From positions 1-64,000 of the forward strand of contig JAJZUT010000017.1 of NCBI GenBank assembly GCA_021847105.1: a stretch of 64,000 nt of DNA, written 5' to 3'. The notes below the pieces were generated by a model. That model was given only the letters and a program-made list of their open reading frames with translations. It made no database searches and was not told the origin of the DNA. This document shows, in pieces, positions 48,208-58,287 of the stretch. Each line of letters starts with the position of its first letter. Position 1 is the first letter of the stretch. Both the position numbers and the translations under genes were made by a program. This DNA comes from Pseudomonadota bacterium (GTDB taxonomy: Bacteria; Pseudomonadota; Gammaproteobacteria; Steroidobacterales; Steroidobacteraceae).

Positions 48208-51200
48208 TCAGTGCGAGCGGAAGTCCGCAGTCGGCGGGGTGCTGGCGTTCGCCACCGGGTCGCGATGATCGAGTCGGTCACCGAGGATTCGGCGGACCGA
48301 GACGTAAAACACGGGGATCAACAGCAGCCCGAATACCGTCGCGAATGCCATGCCGCCAATCACGCCGGTGCCGATTTCGTGGCGAGACACCGCGCCGGCT
48401 CCGCTCGAGAGCGCGAGCGGCAAAACACCGAACATGAACGCGAAAGAGGTCATCAGAATCGGCCGCAGGCGCAAGCGGGCGGCGCGGGTCACTGCCTCGA
48501 ACAGGGTCGCACCGGCCGCCTGACTCTGCACGGCGAACTCCACGATCAGAATCGCATTCTTCGCGGCAAGACCGATGACCGTGACCAGTCCGATCTTGAA
48601 GTAGATGTCGTTTGGCATGTCGCGCAGCAGGCAGAAAGTGATCATGCCGAGCAGACCGAGTGGCACCACCAGCAGTACCGCGACCGGAATGGACCAGCTC
48701 TCGTAAAGAGCGGCGAGTCCGAGGAAGACGACGAGAACCGACAGCAGCAGCAAGCGCATGGAGGAGCTGCCCGAGAGCAACTCCTGGTAGGACTGTCCGG
48801 TCCAGTCGGCATCGTAGCCGTGCGGCAGGGAGTCGTGAATGATGCGCTGCACCGCTTGCATCGCCTGACCGGTCGTGTAGCCGGGGCCGGAGTTGCCGAC
48901 GATTTCGATCGCCGGATAACCATTGTAACGTTGCAGTACCGTGGGGCCGATGCCCCAACTCGCCGCGATCACGCTTGACAGCGGCACCATCCCATTCGTG
49001 CCGGTCGCACTCTGGGCAGAGGGCGAAGATGCGCCCGAGACAGCAAGCGAGCCGCTGCCTGCTGGCGTGTACAGGTAGTCCAATGCGCTGCGTCCCATGC
49101 GAAACGGCGGCTGATCCTGGATGTATACCCGCTTGATGCGTCCGCCGTAGGACATCTGGTCGACGTATCGGGGCGCGATCTCGGTGTTGATAGTGGCGTA
49201 GACATCGCTCAGAGACAACCCCATGGAGGCGGCCTCCTTGCGCTTGACCGCGATGTCGAGCTGCGTCGCATTGGGCAGGGCGTTCTCGCGGACTTGCAGA
49301 AGTCTCGGATCCCGGGCGGCGTCCAAGACCAGCGTCCGTGCGGCAGCGTCGAGTTGTTGGTGAGTCTGTCCGGCGCGTGCCAGAAGATACAGATCGATGC
49401 CGCCGAGTCGGCTCAGGCCGCGGATTGTCGGCATGTTGACCGCGTAGATTCGAGCCCCGGGAATCGTCGCCAGCAGCCGGTTGATTCGAGGTAACAGCTG
49501 CATCGCGCTCTGCGATCTGTCGCTCCAGTCGGCGAGCTTGATGAAGGCCATACCGACGTTCTCACTGCTGCCGACGAAGCTGAACCCCTCCGGCTGGAAG
49601 ATGCCGACGATATCCCTGGCAATAGCGCTATGCAGCAGTTTTGCGCGGATCTGCCGCATGACGCCAGCGGTGCGCTGCAAGGTCGCGCCGGCGGGCAGGT
49701 CGGCGAGTGCCATCACGAAACCCTGGTCTTCATCGGGCACGAAGCTCGTCGGCATGCGTACGTAGAGGAAGCCGGCGAGTACTGTCACTAAGGCGAACAG
49801 CATCATCCAGCGTGGCGCGTGTCGCACTGCGCTACCGACATGTCCCTGGTAGGCGTGTGCGGTGCGGTTGAATGCCCGGTCGAACCAGCGAAAGAGCAGA
49901 TGCCGCCCCTCGTGGCGCTCCGGTCGCAGCAGCGCGGCACACAGTGCCGGCGTGAACGACAGGGCGAGAAACGCGGAAATGGCCATCGCGACGGCTATTG
50001 TCATGGCAAATTGGGCGTAGATGACCCCCGTCGCCCCGGGTTGCAGTGCCGAAGGCACGAACACCGCAGTGAGCACGACGGTGATCGCGACGATCGCGCC
50101 GGTAATCTGCCGCATCGCCTTGCGGGTCGCCTCGTGCGGCGTCAGGCGCTCTTCGGTCATGATGCGCTCGACGTTTTCGATCACCACGATCGCATCATCG
50201 ACGACGATGCCGATCGCGAGGACCATGCCGAACAGCGTGAGCTGATTCACCGTGTAATGCAGCAACGACAGCCCGATGAAGGTGCCGAGCAGTGCGACCG
50301 GAATCACCAGAGTGGGAATCAGGGTGGCGCGCAGATTTTGCAGAAACACCAGCATGACCAGGAAAACGAGGACGATGGCCTCGAGTAGCGTGATGAGGAC
50401 TTCGTGGATCGAGGCCAGAATGAATGGTGTGGTGTCAAATGGCACCGTCCACTTCACGCCCTGAGGCAGATCCCTGCCGAGGGAGGCCATCTCGGCTTTG
50501 ACCGCATCGGCGACCGCGAGCGCGTTCGCGCCGGGGGAGAGAAATACGGCCAGTCCGCCGGCGGGCTTGCCGTCGTAGGTGGCTGCCTGGCCATAGGTCT
50601 GCGGACCGAGGGAAATGCGCGCCACGTCGCCGAGGGTCACTACTGTGCCGTTGTGGTTGGCGCGAAGGATGATGTCGCGGAACTGACGCAGCGAGTTGAA
50701 CAGCTTGTCACCGGAGACCGTGGCGGTAAATTCCTGGCCTCTGATCGCCGGATCGGCGCCGATCGAGCCAGTGGCGAATTGTGCGTTTTGAGCGGCGACC
50801 GCATTGAGGACCTGGGTCGTCGAGAGACCGTAAGCCTGGAGCTTCTGTGGGTCGAGCCAGATGCGCACCGCATACTCGGAGCCGATGAGCAATGTACTGC
50901 CGACGCCGTTGATGCGCGCGATCTCCGGCTGAATCTCGGAGGCGAGGATATCGTTGAGCCGCGCATCGCTGACTTTTGGATTAACCGAGCTCAGTGCAAG
51001 AAAGAGCAGGATGTCCGGGCTCGCTTTGGCAACGGTGATGCCCTGTTGCGTCACCGCTGCTGGAAGCAACGGTGCGGCGAGGTTGACTTTGTTCTGGACC
51101 TGGACCTGCGCGATGTCGGGATTAGTGCCGGTGGCAAAGGTGAGAGTGATGGCCGTCTGGCCATTCGAGCCGGAGGTCGAGCTGAAATACAGCAGATGGT

Positions 51201-51417
51201 CGATTCCGGTCAGCTGCTGTTCGATCACTTGCGTGACCGTTGACTCCATGGTCGCGGCGCTTGCGCCCGGATAGTTCGCCGTGATGGTCACTTGCGGTGG
51301 TGCGATGTCCGGATAGGAGTCCACCCCCATGTTCTGCAGCGCCAGCACGCCAAACAGGCTCAGCACGATCGCGATGACCCATGCGAATACCGGACGTTCG
51401 AGAAAGAAGCTTGGCAC
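48208..51417 (-). CDS. RND multidrug efflux permease (AcrB/HAE1 type)
   Basis: A 1069-residue inner-membrane proton antiporter of the HAE1 family that exports drugs or other amphiphiles. The N-terminus FFLERPVFAWVIAIVLSLFG and two repeats of one plus five membrane helices with large periplasmic loops are standard. Proton-relay residues are present: the Asp-Asp pair in GIVVDDAIVVIENV, Lys in GLAAKNAILIVEF, and the Arg and Thr in RLRPILMTSFAF. No membrane-fusion or outer-membrane partner gene lies next to it, so it must borrow partners encoded elsewhere. The nearest upstream gene on the strand is an aminotransferase, 128 bases away. Confidence 0.94.
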   Translation of the reverse strand: MPSFFLERPVFAWVIAIVLSLFGVLALQNMGVDSYPDIAPPQVTITANYPGASAATMESTVTQVIEQQLTGIDHLLYFSSTSGSNGQTAITLTFATGTNPDIAQVQVQNKVNLAAPLLPAAVTQQGITVAKASPDILLFLALSSVNPKVSDARLNDILASEIQPEIARINGVGSTLLIGSEYAVRIWLDPQKLQAYGLSTTQVLNAVAAQNAQFATGSIGADPAIRGQEFTATVSGDKLFNSLRQFRDIILRANHNGTVVTLGDVARISLGPQTYGQAATYDGKPAGGLAVFLSPGANALAVADAVKAEMASLGRDLPQGVKWTVPFDTTPFILASIHEVLITLLEAIVLVFLVMLVFLQNLRATLIPTLVIPVALLGTFIGLSLLHYTVNQLTLFGMVLAIGIVVDDAIVVIENVERIMTEERLTPHEATRKAMRQITGAIVAITVVLTAVFVPSALQPGATGVIYAQFAMTIAVAMAISAFLALSFTPALCAALLRPERHEGRHLLFRWFDRAFNRTAHAYQGHVGSAVRHAPRWMMLFALVTVLAGFLYVRMPTSFVPDEDQGFVMALADLPAGATLQRTAGVMRQIRAKLLHSAIARDIVGIFQPEGFSFVGSSENVGMAFIKLADWSDRSQSAMQLLPRINRLLATIPGARIYAVNMPTIRGLSRLGGIDLYLLARAGQTHQQLDAAARTLVLDAARDPRLLQVRENALPNATQLDIAVKRKEAASMGLSLSDVYATINTEIAPRYVDQMSYGGRIKRVYIQDQPPFRMGRSALDYLYTPAGSGSLAVSGASSPSAQSATGTNGMVPLSSVIAASWGIGPTVLQRYNGYPAIEIVGNSGPGYTTGQAMQAVQRIIHDSLPHGYDADWTGQSYQELLSGSSSMRLLLLSVLVVFLGLAALYESWSIPVAVLLVVPLGLLGMITFCLLRDMPNDIYFKIGLVTVIGLAAKNAILIVEFAVQSQAAGATLFEAVTRAARLRLRPILMTSFAFMFGVLPLALSSGAGAVSRHEIGTGVIGGMAFATVFGLLLIPVFYVSVRRILGDRLDHRDPVANASTPPTADFRSH

Positions 51418-51545
51418 GGATCGGGTTCCTGCTCAGTGCATGTACGTGTGGTTGCAGCCCGGTTCAGTGCTCCACTCGGCCGCATTGTGACTGTCGCCGG
51501 CCGCGAGGGCGGGTGCGCGCCTCGTCGGCTGCCGGGCGTGCAGAC

Positions 51546-52748
51546 TCAGCGCGACTCGGCACCGGGGTGTTCCGTTGTCGATGCGGCACCGAGCGCGGCC
51601 TGTACACGCCGGCGCAGCCCGCGCAGGCGCGCGATCGGCTCATTGGAGAACACGAAGCGGATGAACTGCGCGCCGTGCGCTTCGCCCCAGCCGGACATGG
51701 CCGTGGCGCACACCCCCTGCGCCAGCAGACGCGCCGCCATGGTTTCGCCGTCGATGCCGAAATCGGCAACGCGCAGCAGCATCGACCATCCGCCGCCCGG
51801 CAGGCCGAACGGGAGGCCGGTGAGTTCCTCGACCAGCAGGTCGCGTCGGGCCTGCAATTGCTCCACATAGGCAGGCAGCTCGGTGAGGGAATGCTCCAGT
51901 GCCGTCGCGACCGCGTCTTGTGCGATACCGACCGGCACCACCACATTGGCCAGGGAGACGGCAATCAGGTCAGGCATGAAGGTTTCGGGCGCAACGATCC
52001 AGCCGACGCGCCAGCCAATCATGCGCAGCTCCTTCGCTGCCGAGCCGATGCTGATCGTGCGCTCGGCCATACCCGGCAGAGCCGCCGGGTGCAGGACGGG
52101 CCGGCCGTCGAACACGAGCCGCTCCATGGCGGCATCGAGGATCAGGAGCAGGTCATGCGCCCGGCACAGCTCGGCGATGAGCGCCCAGTCCTCGGCGTCG
52201 AGGCAGCCGCCGGAGGGCATCGACGGAGACATCAGCAGCATTGCCCTGACTTTCGGGCCCATCGCCTCGCGCAGTGCAGCGCGTTGCAGGCGCCACTCGG
52301 CTCCGGGTGTGAACGCGAACGGCACGAATTTCGGAACGCCGCCGGCAAGTCGGATCCGGTTGAGGAGGCCGGCATAAGTCGGGTCGGTGACGATGACTTC
52401 ATCGCCGACTTCGATTGTCGCCAGCAACACGTTGAGAATCCCAGAGAGTCCCCCGGCGCAGATCACGCAATTGCGCTCGCCGGAATACCGCACGCCCGAG
52501 ATGCGCTCGACATGCCGAGCAGCCACTGCGCGCAGACGTGCCTGACCAACGAAGGGAAGGTAACTGTTGTCGGGATCGTGGCTGGCGGCCTGGCGCGTAC
52601 GCTCGATCGCCGCCGGGTGCGGCGCAATATCGGTGTCGAGATTCTCAAGGCGAAGAAGGTCCCGCCCGGAGCCGTCGGCGACGGCCCCCATGCGGTCGAC
52701 ACCAATGCCGGCGATATGCCGCAGGCGTGCGGGGCGCGCGCGACCCAT
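51546..52748 (-). CDS. Class I/II PLP-dependent aminotransferase
   Basis: A 400-residue fold-type I aminotransferase. Features are DNSYLPFVGQARLRAVAARHVE, VICAGGLSGILNVLLATIEVGDEVIVTDPTYAGLLNRIR, the cofactor-binding DAAMERLVFDG and the Schiff-base Lys in SIGSAAKELRMIGWRVGW. The PLP-pairing segment reads SPSMPSGGCLD where most members have NPxNPTG, so the usual Asn is Ser here. The frame is open to 53006, but ATG 52748 has GGGAG 6 bases upstream and gives the family length. It is divergent from the second TonB receptor. Substrate unknown. Confidence 0.83.
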   Translation of the reverse strand: MGRARPARLRHIAGIGVDRMGAVADGSGRDLLRLENLDTDIAPHPAAIERTRQAASHDPDNSYLPFVGQARLRAVAARHVERISGVRYSGERNCVICAGGLSGILNVLLATIEVGDEVIVTDPTYAGLLNRIRLAGGVPKFVPFAFTPGAEWRLQRAALREAMGPKVRAMLLMSPSMPSGGCLDAEDWALIAELCRAHDLLLILDAAMERLVFDGRPVLHPAALPGMAERTISIGSAAKELRMIGWRVGWIVAPETFMPDLIAVSLANVVVPVGIAQDAVATALEHSLTELPAYVEQLQARRDLLVEELTGLPFGLPGGGWSMLLRVADFGIDGETMAARLLAQGVCATAMSGWGEAHGAQFIRFVFSNEPIARLRGLRRRVQAALGAASTTEHPGAESR

Positions 52749-53136
52749 GCTCATCTCCCGTGCACTCGATGAGCCATGCCACCATGGAATCCGTGGCGGC
52801 GCAAGACGGACTGTCCGGGTGATTGTCCGCGACGATTGGCCCGGTGCTGGGCGCTGAGCCGCGCAGCACGATACCGCCGCAGCGATCTGTACGCGGCGCT
52901 GACAGGGCATGTGTTGCCGGGCCGCAACGCCGGTCGAATTTGCTCGACGCAGGGCAAAATCGGGCATTCCACAGCCTTTGCTCTTGCGACCGGCTGGATT
53001 TGCCAAGCCCCGTAGGGGCCGTGCTACAGTCAGATGCGGCCGTTGCTCGGCAGCGCGCAGAGGGGACCGCCGCAGGCTGTGGCGTTTTGGCGCGTGCCGG
53101 CACGGGCAAGAACATCAATTTTCGGGAGTCATGATC
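52749..53136. promoter_or_regulatory. Divergent control region between aminotransferase and TonB receptor
   Basis: About 390 bases without a supported gene. A small hairpin GCCCC-GTA-GGGGC lies near 53010, between a TTGCCA and a TACAGT hexamer that could be a poorly spaced (19-base) promoter for the receptor. A regulator-binding role for the hairpin is only a guess. Confidence 0.3.
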
Positions 53137-55698
53137 ATGATCCGTAGAAACCATGTGGTCGCCTGGACGGTTGCGGCTATCCTCGGGTCGAGCGGCGCGC
53201 TGGCGACCTATACCGCTGATGCGCAGACGAGCACTGCCGGCTCCGGCCAGCTCGCCGAGATTGTGGTCACGGCCACCAAGCGCAAGACGCTGGCGCAGGA
53301 TACCCCGATCAGCATGACCGTCTTCACTGCGGCCAACATTGCCGACCGCGGTGTGGTCGATTTCAATACGCTGGCCCAGGGCATCCCGGGCCTCTCGATG
53401 CGCACCTCCGGTCCCAACGAGACCGAATACGAGATGCGCGGCTTGAACTCCTCCGGCGGCAACACCTCGATGGTCGGGGTGTATCTGGGCGACATTGCGC
53501 TCTCGGCGCCGGCCTCGGAGCAGCTCGGCAAGGTGATCATTGATCCGAACCTCTACGACCTGCAGCGCGTGGAGGTTCTGCACGGTCCCCAAGGGACTTT
53601 GTACGGATCGAGTTCAATGGGCGGTACGGTCCGATTGATTCCCGCGAGTCCGGAACTCGGCGTCTTCGATGCCACGGGAGAGACGACCGTTTCGGACACC
53701 GGTTCCGGCGGCGGCATCAATTTCACCCAGAACGGCATGGTAAACCTGCCGTTCGGTTCAACGACGGCGTTGCGACTGGTCGGTTCGCACACCACCACCA
53801 GCGGCTGGCTGAATCGCTACGTCCTGGCCGACGGCGCGGTGCAGACGGACACCTGCCCGAGCACTCCATGCTATCGACCGAGCAATTTCTACACCGCACC
53901 GCTGCTCTCGACGGCCTCGGGCGTGAACTCATCGACCGACGATTCGTTCCGGGCGATTCTGCGCTATCAGCCGAATGATCAGCTGCAGATCACCCCGATG
54001 CTGATGTGGCAGGAGGACTCGGCCAATGCTCCGAACGCTGTGGACGTCAACGGCTCTCCGACCAATCCGACCATGCCGGCGCAGAAGGGCCATTACGAGA
54101 TCTATCAGGCCTCCGAGCCGCAATGGGACCGCTTCACGCTCGGAAGCCTGAAGATTCAGTACGCGGTCACACCGGATATCGCCATCACGTCGATCACCGG
54201 ATTGTGGTCGAATCATGCGTTGGTGTCTCAGGACGGCTCTGAGGAGAATGCCAGCTCCGCGGGGCTTGGCTCCGCCACGCAGGCGTTCCCGTATGATCCG
54301 GCGGCGGGCGGTGTCGGCCCAACGGGCCCCGGGCCGTTCGGTCCCGGCGTCGAGGAGCGCGATTACACCCGGCAGGTGAGCGAGGAGTTTCGCGTTGCTT
54401 CTACCGGCAACGCTCCGCTGCAGTGGCTCGTGGGGTACTATTATCAGGACCTGAACACCGAGTGGGACATGTGGTCGGTCAACCCCCAGGCCGGTCCCGT
54501 TGCCAACGTCTACGTCGATTACCAGCCGCAGACCATCCTGCAGAATGCCGCCTTCGGCAATCTCTCCTGGAATTTTGCCCACGGCCTCACCGCCTCTGCG
54601 GGGGTTCGCTGGTACCATTACTCATACGCGCAGCGGAACTCCGAGTGGGGTGACTTCACGCCCTTGGGTTTCGCCAATCTGCTGAGCGGAGCGCCGACGG
54701 TGGCAGGCAATACCGCCCCGTTCAACACCAGTGCGGGCGGCGGCGCAAGCGGCACCAATCCGCGCTTCAATCTGACGTGGCAGATTGACAAGAACCACAT
54801 GGTGTACGGCACAATCGCCAAGGGCTTTCGCCTTGGCGGCACCGATCAGCCGTTCGTCGGCTTTAACTATCCGGTGACGCCCACCATTTGTGGGGCGCCC
54901 ACCTCCCTGGTCCAGATCCAGCAATGCGGTCTGCAGGCGAAGCTATCGGCGACCCCGACGCAACCGGGCACGATCTACACCTCGCTGGCCAATTTCCCCA
55001 ACGTCAATAAGCAGGGCGTACCTCAGTTCAACTCGGACTCGGTGTGGGACTACGAGATCGGCACCAAGAACGTGTTCTGGCACCAGCGGGCTTTGCTCAA
55101 CGTGACGGCGTATTTCGAGCGTTGGATGGATCCGCAGATCGCGACGAACATCGCCGGCTTCGGCTTCACGGTGAATGGCGGCAACGCCAACATCTACGGA
55201 CTCGAGGCGGAGTTCCGCGCCCATCTCGGCGACGGGTTCGATTTCGCCACGGACTGGGGATATACCCACAGCAAATTCCTCAGTGACAGCGCCATTGACG
55301 GCATACCGAAGGGCTTCTCGGTCCCCGATACGCCGAAGGTCACCGGCTCGATGTCGCTCAATTACCATCATGCCCTGACGGACAACATGGGGTTCATCGG
55401 TAATATCAACTACAGCTTCGTGGGTTCGCGGTACGACCTGCCATACGGCGTCACGGTGTACCTCAATAACATCAACCAGACGGCGATCAACCTGCCGTCC
55501 TACGGCATCATGAATCTGCGTGTCGGCCTGCGCACTTCGAATTGGACTGCTGCGTTGTTCGTCAACAACGCGCTCAATAAGCAGACGCTGCTCGATCCGC
55601 TGCCGCAGATTAATTTGGCGATCCCGCAATTCACGCGCTACATCGTGAATCAGCCGATCACCTACGGACTCGATGTGAGCTACAACTTCGGCAAGTAA
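53137..55698 (+). CDS. TonB-dependent outer-membrane receptor (second)
   Basis: An 853-residue receptor. The signal peptide ends near YTADAQ; the N-terminal EIVVTATKRK stretch is followed by the plug (PISMTVFTAANI, YEMRGLNSSGG, RVEVLHGPQGTLYGSSSMGG) and barrel, with GTIAKGFRLGG and a terminal strand YGLDVSYNFGK. ATG 53137 was chosen because GGGAG lies 8 bases before it; the ATG at 53131 would leave only 2 bases. There is little sequence likeness to the 4442-7051 receptor beyond the family signatures, and its base composition matches the genome. The nearby amidase and amino acid permease suggest an amide or peptide-like ligand. Confidence 0.92.
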   Translation: MIRRNHVVAWTVAAILGSSGALATYTADAQTSTAGSGQLAEIVVTATKRKTLAQDTPISMTVFTAANIADRGVVDFNTLAQGIPGLSMRTSGPNETEYEMRGLNSSGGNTSMVGVYLGDIALSAPASEQLGKVIIDPNLYDLQRVEVLHGPQGTLYGSSSMGGTVRLIPASPELGVFDATGETTVSDTGSGGGINFTQNGMVNLPFGSTTALRLVGSHTTTSGWLNRYVLADGAVQTDTCPSTPCYRPSNFYTAPLLSTASGVNSSTDDSFRAILRYQPNDQLQITPMLMWQEDSANAPNAVDVNGSPTNPTMPAQKGHYEIYQASEPQWDRFTLGSLKIQYAVTPDIAITSITGLWSNHALVSQDGSEENASSAGLGSATQAFPYDPAAGGVGPTGPGPFGPGVEERDYTRQVSEEFRVASTGNAPLQWLVGYYYQDLNTEWDMWSVNPQAGPVANVYVDYQPQTILQNAAFGNLSWNFAHGLTASAGVRWYHYSYAQRNSEWGDFTPLGFANLLSGAPTVAGNTAPFNTSAGGGASGTNPRFNLTWQIDKNHMVYGTIAKGFRLGGTDQPFVGFNYPVTPTICGAPTSLVQIQQCGLQAKLSATPTQPGTIYTSLANFPNVNKQGVPQFNSDSVWDYEIGTKNVFWHQRALLNVTAYFERWMDPQIATNIAGFGFTVNGGNANIYGLEAEFRAHLGDGFDFATDWGYTHSKFLSDSAIDGIPKGFSVPDTPKVTGSMSLNYHHALTDNMGFIGNINYSFVGSRYDLPYGVTVYLNNINQTAINLPSYGIMNLRVGLRTSNWTAALFVNNALNKQTLLDPLPQINLAIPQFTRYIVNQPITYGLDVSYNFGK

Positions 55699-55710
55699 TC
55701 GGTCGGTGCA

Positions 55711-55758
55711 GGGCGTCGCGGGTGCCGGCCGGACCCCGCGACGCCCGCCCGGTTTATT
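55711..55758 (+). terminator. Strong terminator after the second TonB receptor
   Basis: GGGCGTCGCGGG (55711-55722) and CCCGCGACGCCC (55735-55746) form a perfect 12-bp stem around a 12-base loop, followed by GGTTTATTCT. It starts 12 bases after the receptor stop and lies between convergent genes, so it can also protect the amidase transcript. Confidence 0.7.
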
Positions 55759-55816
55759 CTCGCGCAGTAACTGCCGTTCTGGCCCGGTGGTCGACGTTTC
55801 GCCACTGCCAGATCCG

Positions 55817-56749
55817 TCAGTCGAATACGCGCTGCGGGAAATAGAAGGAAACGGTCCAGTTCGGCATGTCAACGATCTGGCTGATACGCAGATCGCCGCA
55901 TACGCTGCACAGCATGTAGGCGTCGATCGCCGGCATGTGATGTTCGCGGGTCAGCCAGTCGATCATGGAGCGTACTGCATCGCGTGCGGCACTCATCAGG
56001 TCGGGACCGATGCCGGTGCTGACCCGATAGCCGCGCTCGTCGAGGTGGCCGGTGACCGGGCCGGGCGTGATGAGCCGGGGAAATGCGAGCGGCTGCTGTT
56101 TGATCAGATCGAATTTCAGCGCGACGCGCATGGGGCTCTCGATTGCGGTGCCGCACACCTCACCGTCGCCTTGGGCAGCGTGCGTGTCGCCCACTGAGAA
56201 GAGCGCGCCGGCGACTTCCACCGGCAGGTGCAACTCGGCGCCACGGGCGATGTCGCGCAGATCCATGTTGCCGCCGACCCGGCGCGGGGGCACTACACTG
56301 TGAGTGCCCGGTTCGGCCGGCGCAAGGCCGATCGTGCCGGTAAAGGGCTTCAATGGAACGCGGGCGTGTGAGCCGAACGCACACGGACTGAGGTTCCGTG
56401 CGTCGTAGCGCCACACGTGCAGTGCCGGTTCGGTGAACTCCTCGCTGAGCAACCCGAAGCCCGGAATGTTCGCAGTCCAGCCCCAGCCGGATGGAGCGAA
56501 AGACAGTACCGTGACCTTGAGGATGTCGCCGGGCACGGCGTCTTCGATGTAGATCGGTCCGGCCACGGGATTGACCTGCGCGAAGTCGAGTTGCGTAACG
56601 TCCGCGGCGCTTGATGCGGGTGTGAGCTGCCCGCCGGAGGCGTCTCGAACGTCGAATTCGAGGGTCTCGCCGGGCGCAATGCGCATGACTGGCACAAGGC
56701 TGTTGTCCCAGCCGTAATGCTGATGATGAATCGTCGCGTGATGCGTCAT
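55817..56749 (-). CDS. Acetamidase/formamidase family protein
   Basis: A 310-residue hydrolase of the FmdA/AmdA family, which releases ammonia from formamide or acetamide. Family blocks seen are PVMRIAPGETLEFDVRDASGGQ, VNPVAGPIYIEDAVPGDILKV, FTGTIGLAPAEPG, RRVGGNMDLRDIARGAELHLPVEVAGALFSVGDTHAAQGDGEVCGTAIE, and the C-terminal YMLCSVCGDLRISQIVD. Shorter than the roughly 400-residue fungal and Methylophilus enzymes but like many bacterial members. ATG 56749 was chosen over 56890. It is divergent from the APC permease by 95 bases; amide uptake or disposal is a reasonable guess. Confidence 0.87.
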   Translation of the reverse strand: MTHHATIHHQHYGWDNSLVPVMRIAPGETLEFDVRDASGGQLTPASSAADVTQLDFAQVNPVAGPIYIEDAVPGDILKVTVLSFAPSGWGWTANIPGFGLLSEEFTEPALHVWRYDARNLSPCAFGSHARVPLKPFTGTIGLAPAEPGTHSVVPPRRVGGNMDLRDIARGAELHLPVEVAGALFSVGDTHAAQGDGEVCGTAIESPMRVALKFDLIKQQPLAFPRLITPGPVTGHLDERGYRVSTGIGPDLMSAARDAVRSMIDWLTREHHMPAIDAYMLCSVCGDLRISQIVDMPNWTVSFYFPQRVFD

Positions 56750-56844
56750 AAGTGGTCCGGGTCCAGCTGGTCTGCACTTTACCATGCGCCAGCCGGCGCC
56801 TAGACTGCAAGCATCCGCTGCCGCCTCCCGCTTCGAGCACCAAT

Positions 56845-58194
56845 ATGTCCCTTGAGCAATTCGGCTACGAGGATCAACTCGATCGCGCACTGGGTCTTGG
56901 CGATCTGATTGTCTACGGCATGATCTTCATGGTGCCGATTGCGCCGTTTTCCGTGTTCGGCTTCGTGTGGCAGGACGCCAGAGGCATGGTCGTTCTCGCC
57001 TACCTGATCGGCCTGATCGGCATGCTCTTTACCGCGCTCAGCTATGCGTCGATGTCGCGCGCGTTTCCGCTGGCCGGATCGGTGTATGCGTACGTGCAGC
57101 GCGGGCTGCACGACTCCGCCGGCTTTCTAGCCGGTTGGTTGATTCTGCTCGATTACATCCTGGTGCCGGCGCTGCTGTATGTGTTCTCGGCCGTGGCATT
57201 GCAGCCGCTGCTGCCGGCGGTGCCACCGTGGTTCTGGCTGGTCGGTTTCATCGCGCTCAATGCGGCGGCCAATCTGCTCGGTGTACGGTTCACGGCGCGC
57301 TTGTACAAGGTGCTCCTGGCGCTGGAGTTACTGACGCTCGCGCTGTTTGTGATTCTTGGTGCGCTGGCGCTGTATCACGGCCAGGGCGCAGGGCGGCTCA
57401 CTCTGGCGCCGCTCTACGATGCTCGGCAGTTCTCGTTGCGCACGGTGGCCGGGGCAACCTCCATTGCTGTGCTGTCCTTTCTCGGCTTTGATGGGATCTC
57501 GACGCTCTCGGAGGAAAGTGCGGGCGGGCAGGGGGCGGTGGCGAAAGCCACAGTACTCGCGCTGCTGCTGATCGGTGCGCTGTTTGTGCTGCAGACCTGG
57601 ATTGCAGCGGATCTATTGCCCGGCTTGCCTGCCGGTTCTGCGGATACGGTGTTCTATGCCATTGCCGCCCGAGCGGGCGGCGAGGGGCTGCGGCTCGCCG
57701 CCATTCTCGGGGTGGTGGTCTCCTTTGGCCTCGCCAATGCGATGGCTGCACAGGCGGCGGTCTCGCGCGTGCTGTTCGCTATGGCCCGCGACGGCAAATT
57801 GCCGGCGGCGCTGGCGACGGTGCATCCGCGGTTCAAAACGCCCTACCTCAGCACGTTGCTGGTCGCCTGTGTCTCCTTGCTGGTGGGGCTTTTCTTCGTG
57901 CACCGCGTCGATGATCTCAGTCGTGTGGTCAACTTCGGTGCCCTGAGCAGCTTTGCGCTGCTGCACGTGGCGGTCGTCTACCATTATTTCATTCGTCAGC
58001 GCACCGGCGCGTGGCTGCGGCATCTGCTGATCCCGCTAGCTGGACTTGGCGTCATTCTCTACGTGCTCGCCGGCATGAATCACATCGCCAAGGAACTCGG
58101 CGGCTGTTGGATGGCGATCGGGGTACTGTGCTACCTCGTGCTGATGTTCCGATCCCGCGGCCGCTCGATCGGGGACATCCTGCCGCCGCAGTAG
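56845..58194 (+). CDS. APC-family amino acid permease
   Basis: A 449-residue inner-membrane transporter with about 12 hydrophobic segments. The first helix has GLGDLIVYGMIFMVPIAPFSVFGF and helix 6 FLGFDGISTLSEES, as in the APC superfamily (putrescine/cationic amino acid type, AGT/YhdG-like). It probably imports an amino acid or amine with protons. ATG 56845 begins MSLEQFGYEDQLDRALG, a typical start; the longer frame is not conserved-looking. Located between the amidase and the aroG leader region. Confidence 0.87.
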   Translation: MSLEQFGYEDQLDRALGLGDLIVYGMIFMVPIAPFSVFGFVWQDARGMVVLAYLIGLIGMLFTALSYASMSRAFPLAGSVYAYVQRGLHDSAGFLAGWLILLDYILVPALLYVFSAVALQPLLPAVPPWFWLVGFIALNAAANLLGVRFTARLYKVLLALELLTLALFVILGALALYHGQGAGRLTLAPLYDARQFSLRTVAGATSIAVLSFLGFDGISTLSEESAGGQGAVAKATVLALLLIGALFVLQTWIAADLLPGLPAGSADTVFYAIAARAGGEGLRLAAILGVVVSFGLANAMAAQAAVSRVLFAMARDGKLPAALATVHPRFKTPYLSTLLVACVSLLVGLFFVHRVDDLSRVVNFGALSSFALLHVAVVYHYFIRQRTGAWLRHLLIPLAGLGVILYVLAGMNHIAKELGGCWMAIGVLCYLVLMFRSRGRSIGDILPPQ

Positions 58195-58287
58195 GCGGTG
58201 GGGTGCGACCGGCGCCCAAGCGGCCGAGCGGGGGGAGACACTCGCGCCGGCTTGCCTGGTACGCGCTGGCCGTGGTAAAAAGAAGCG

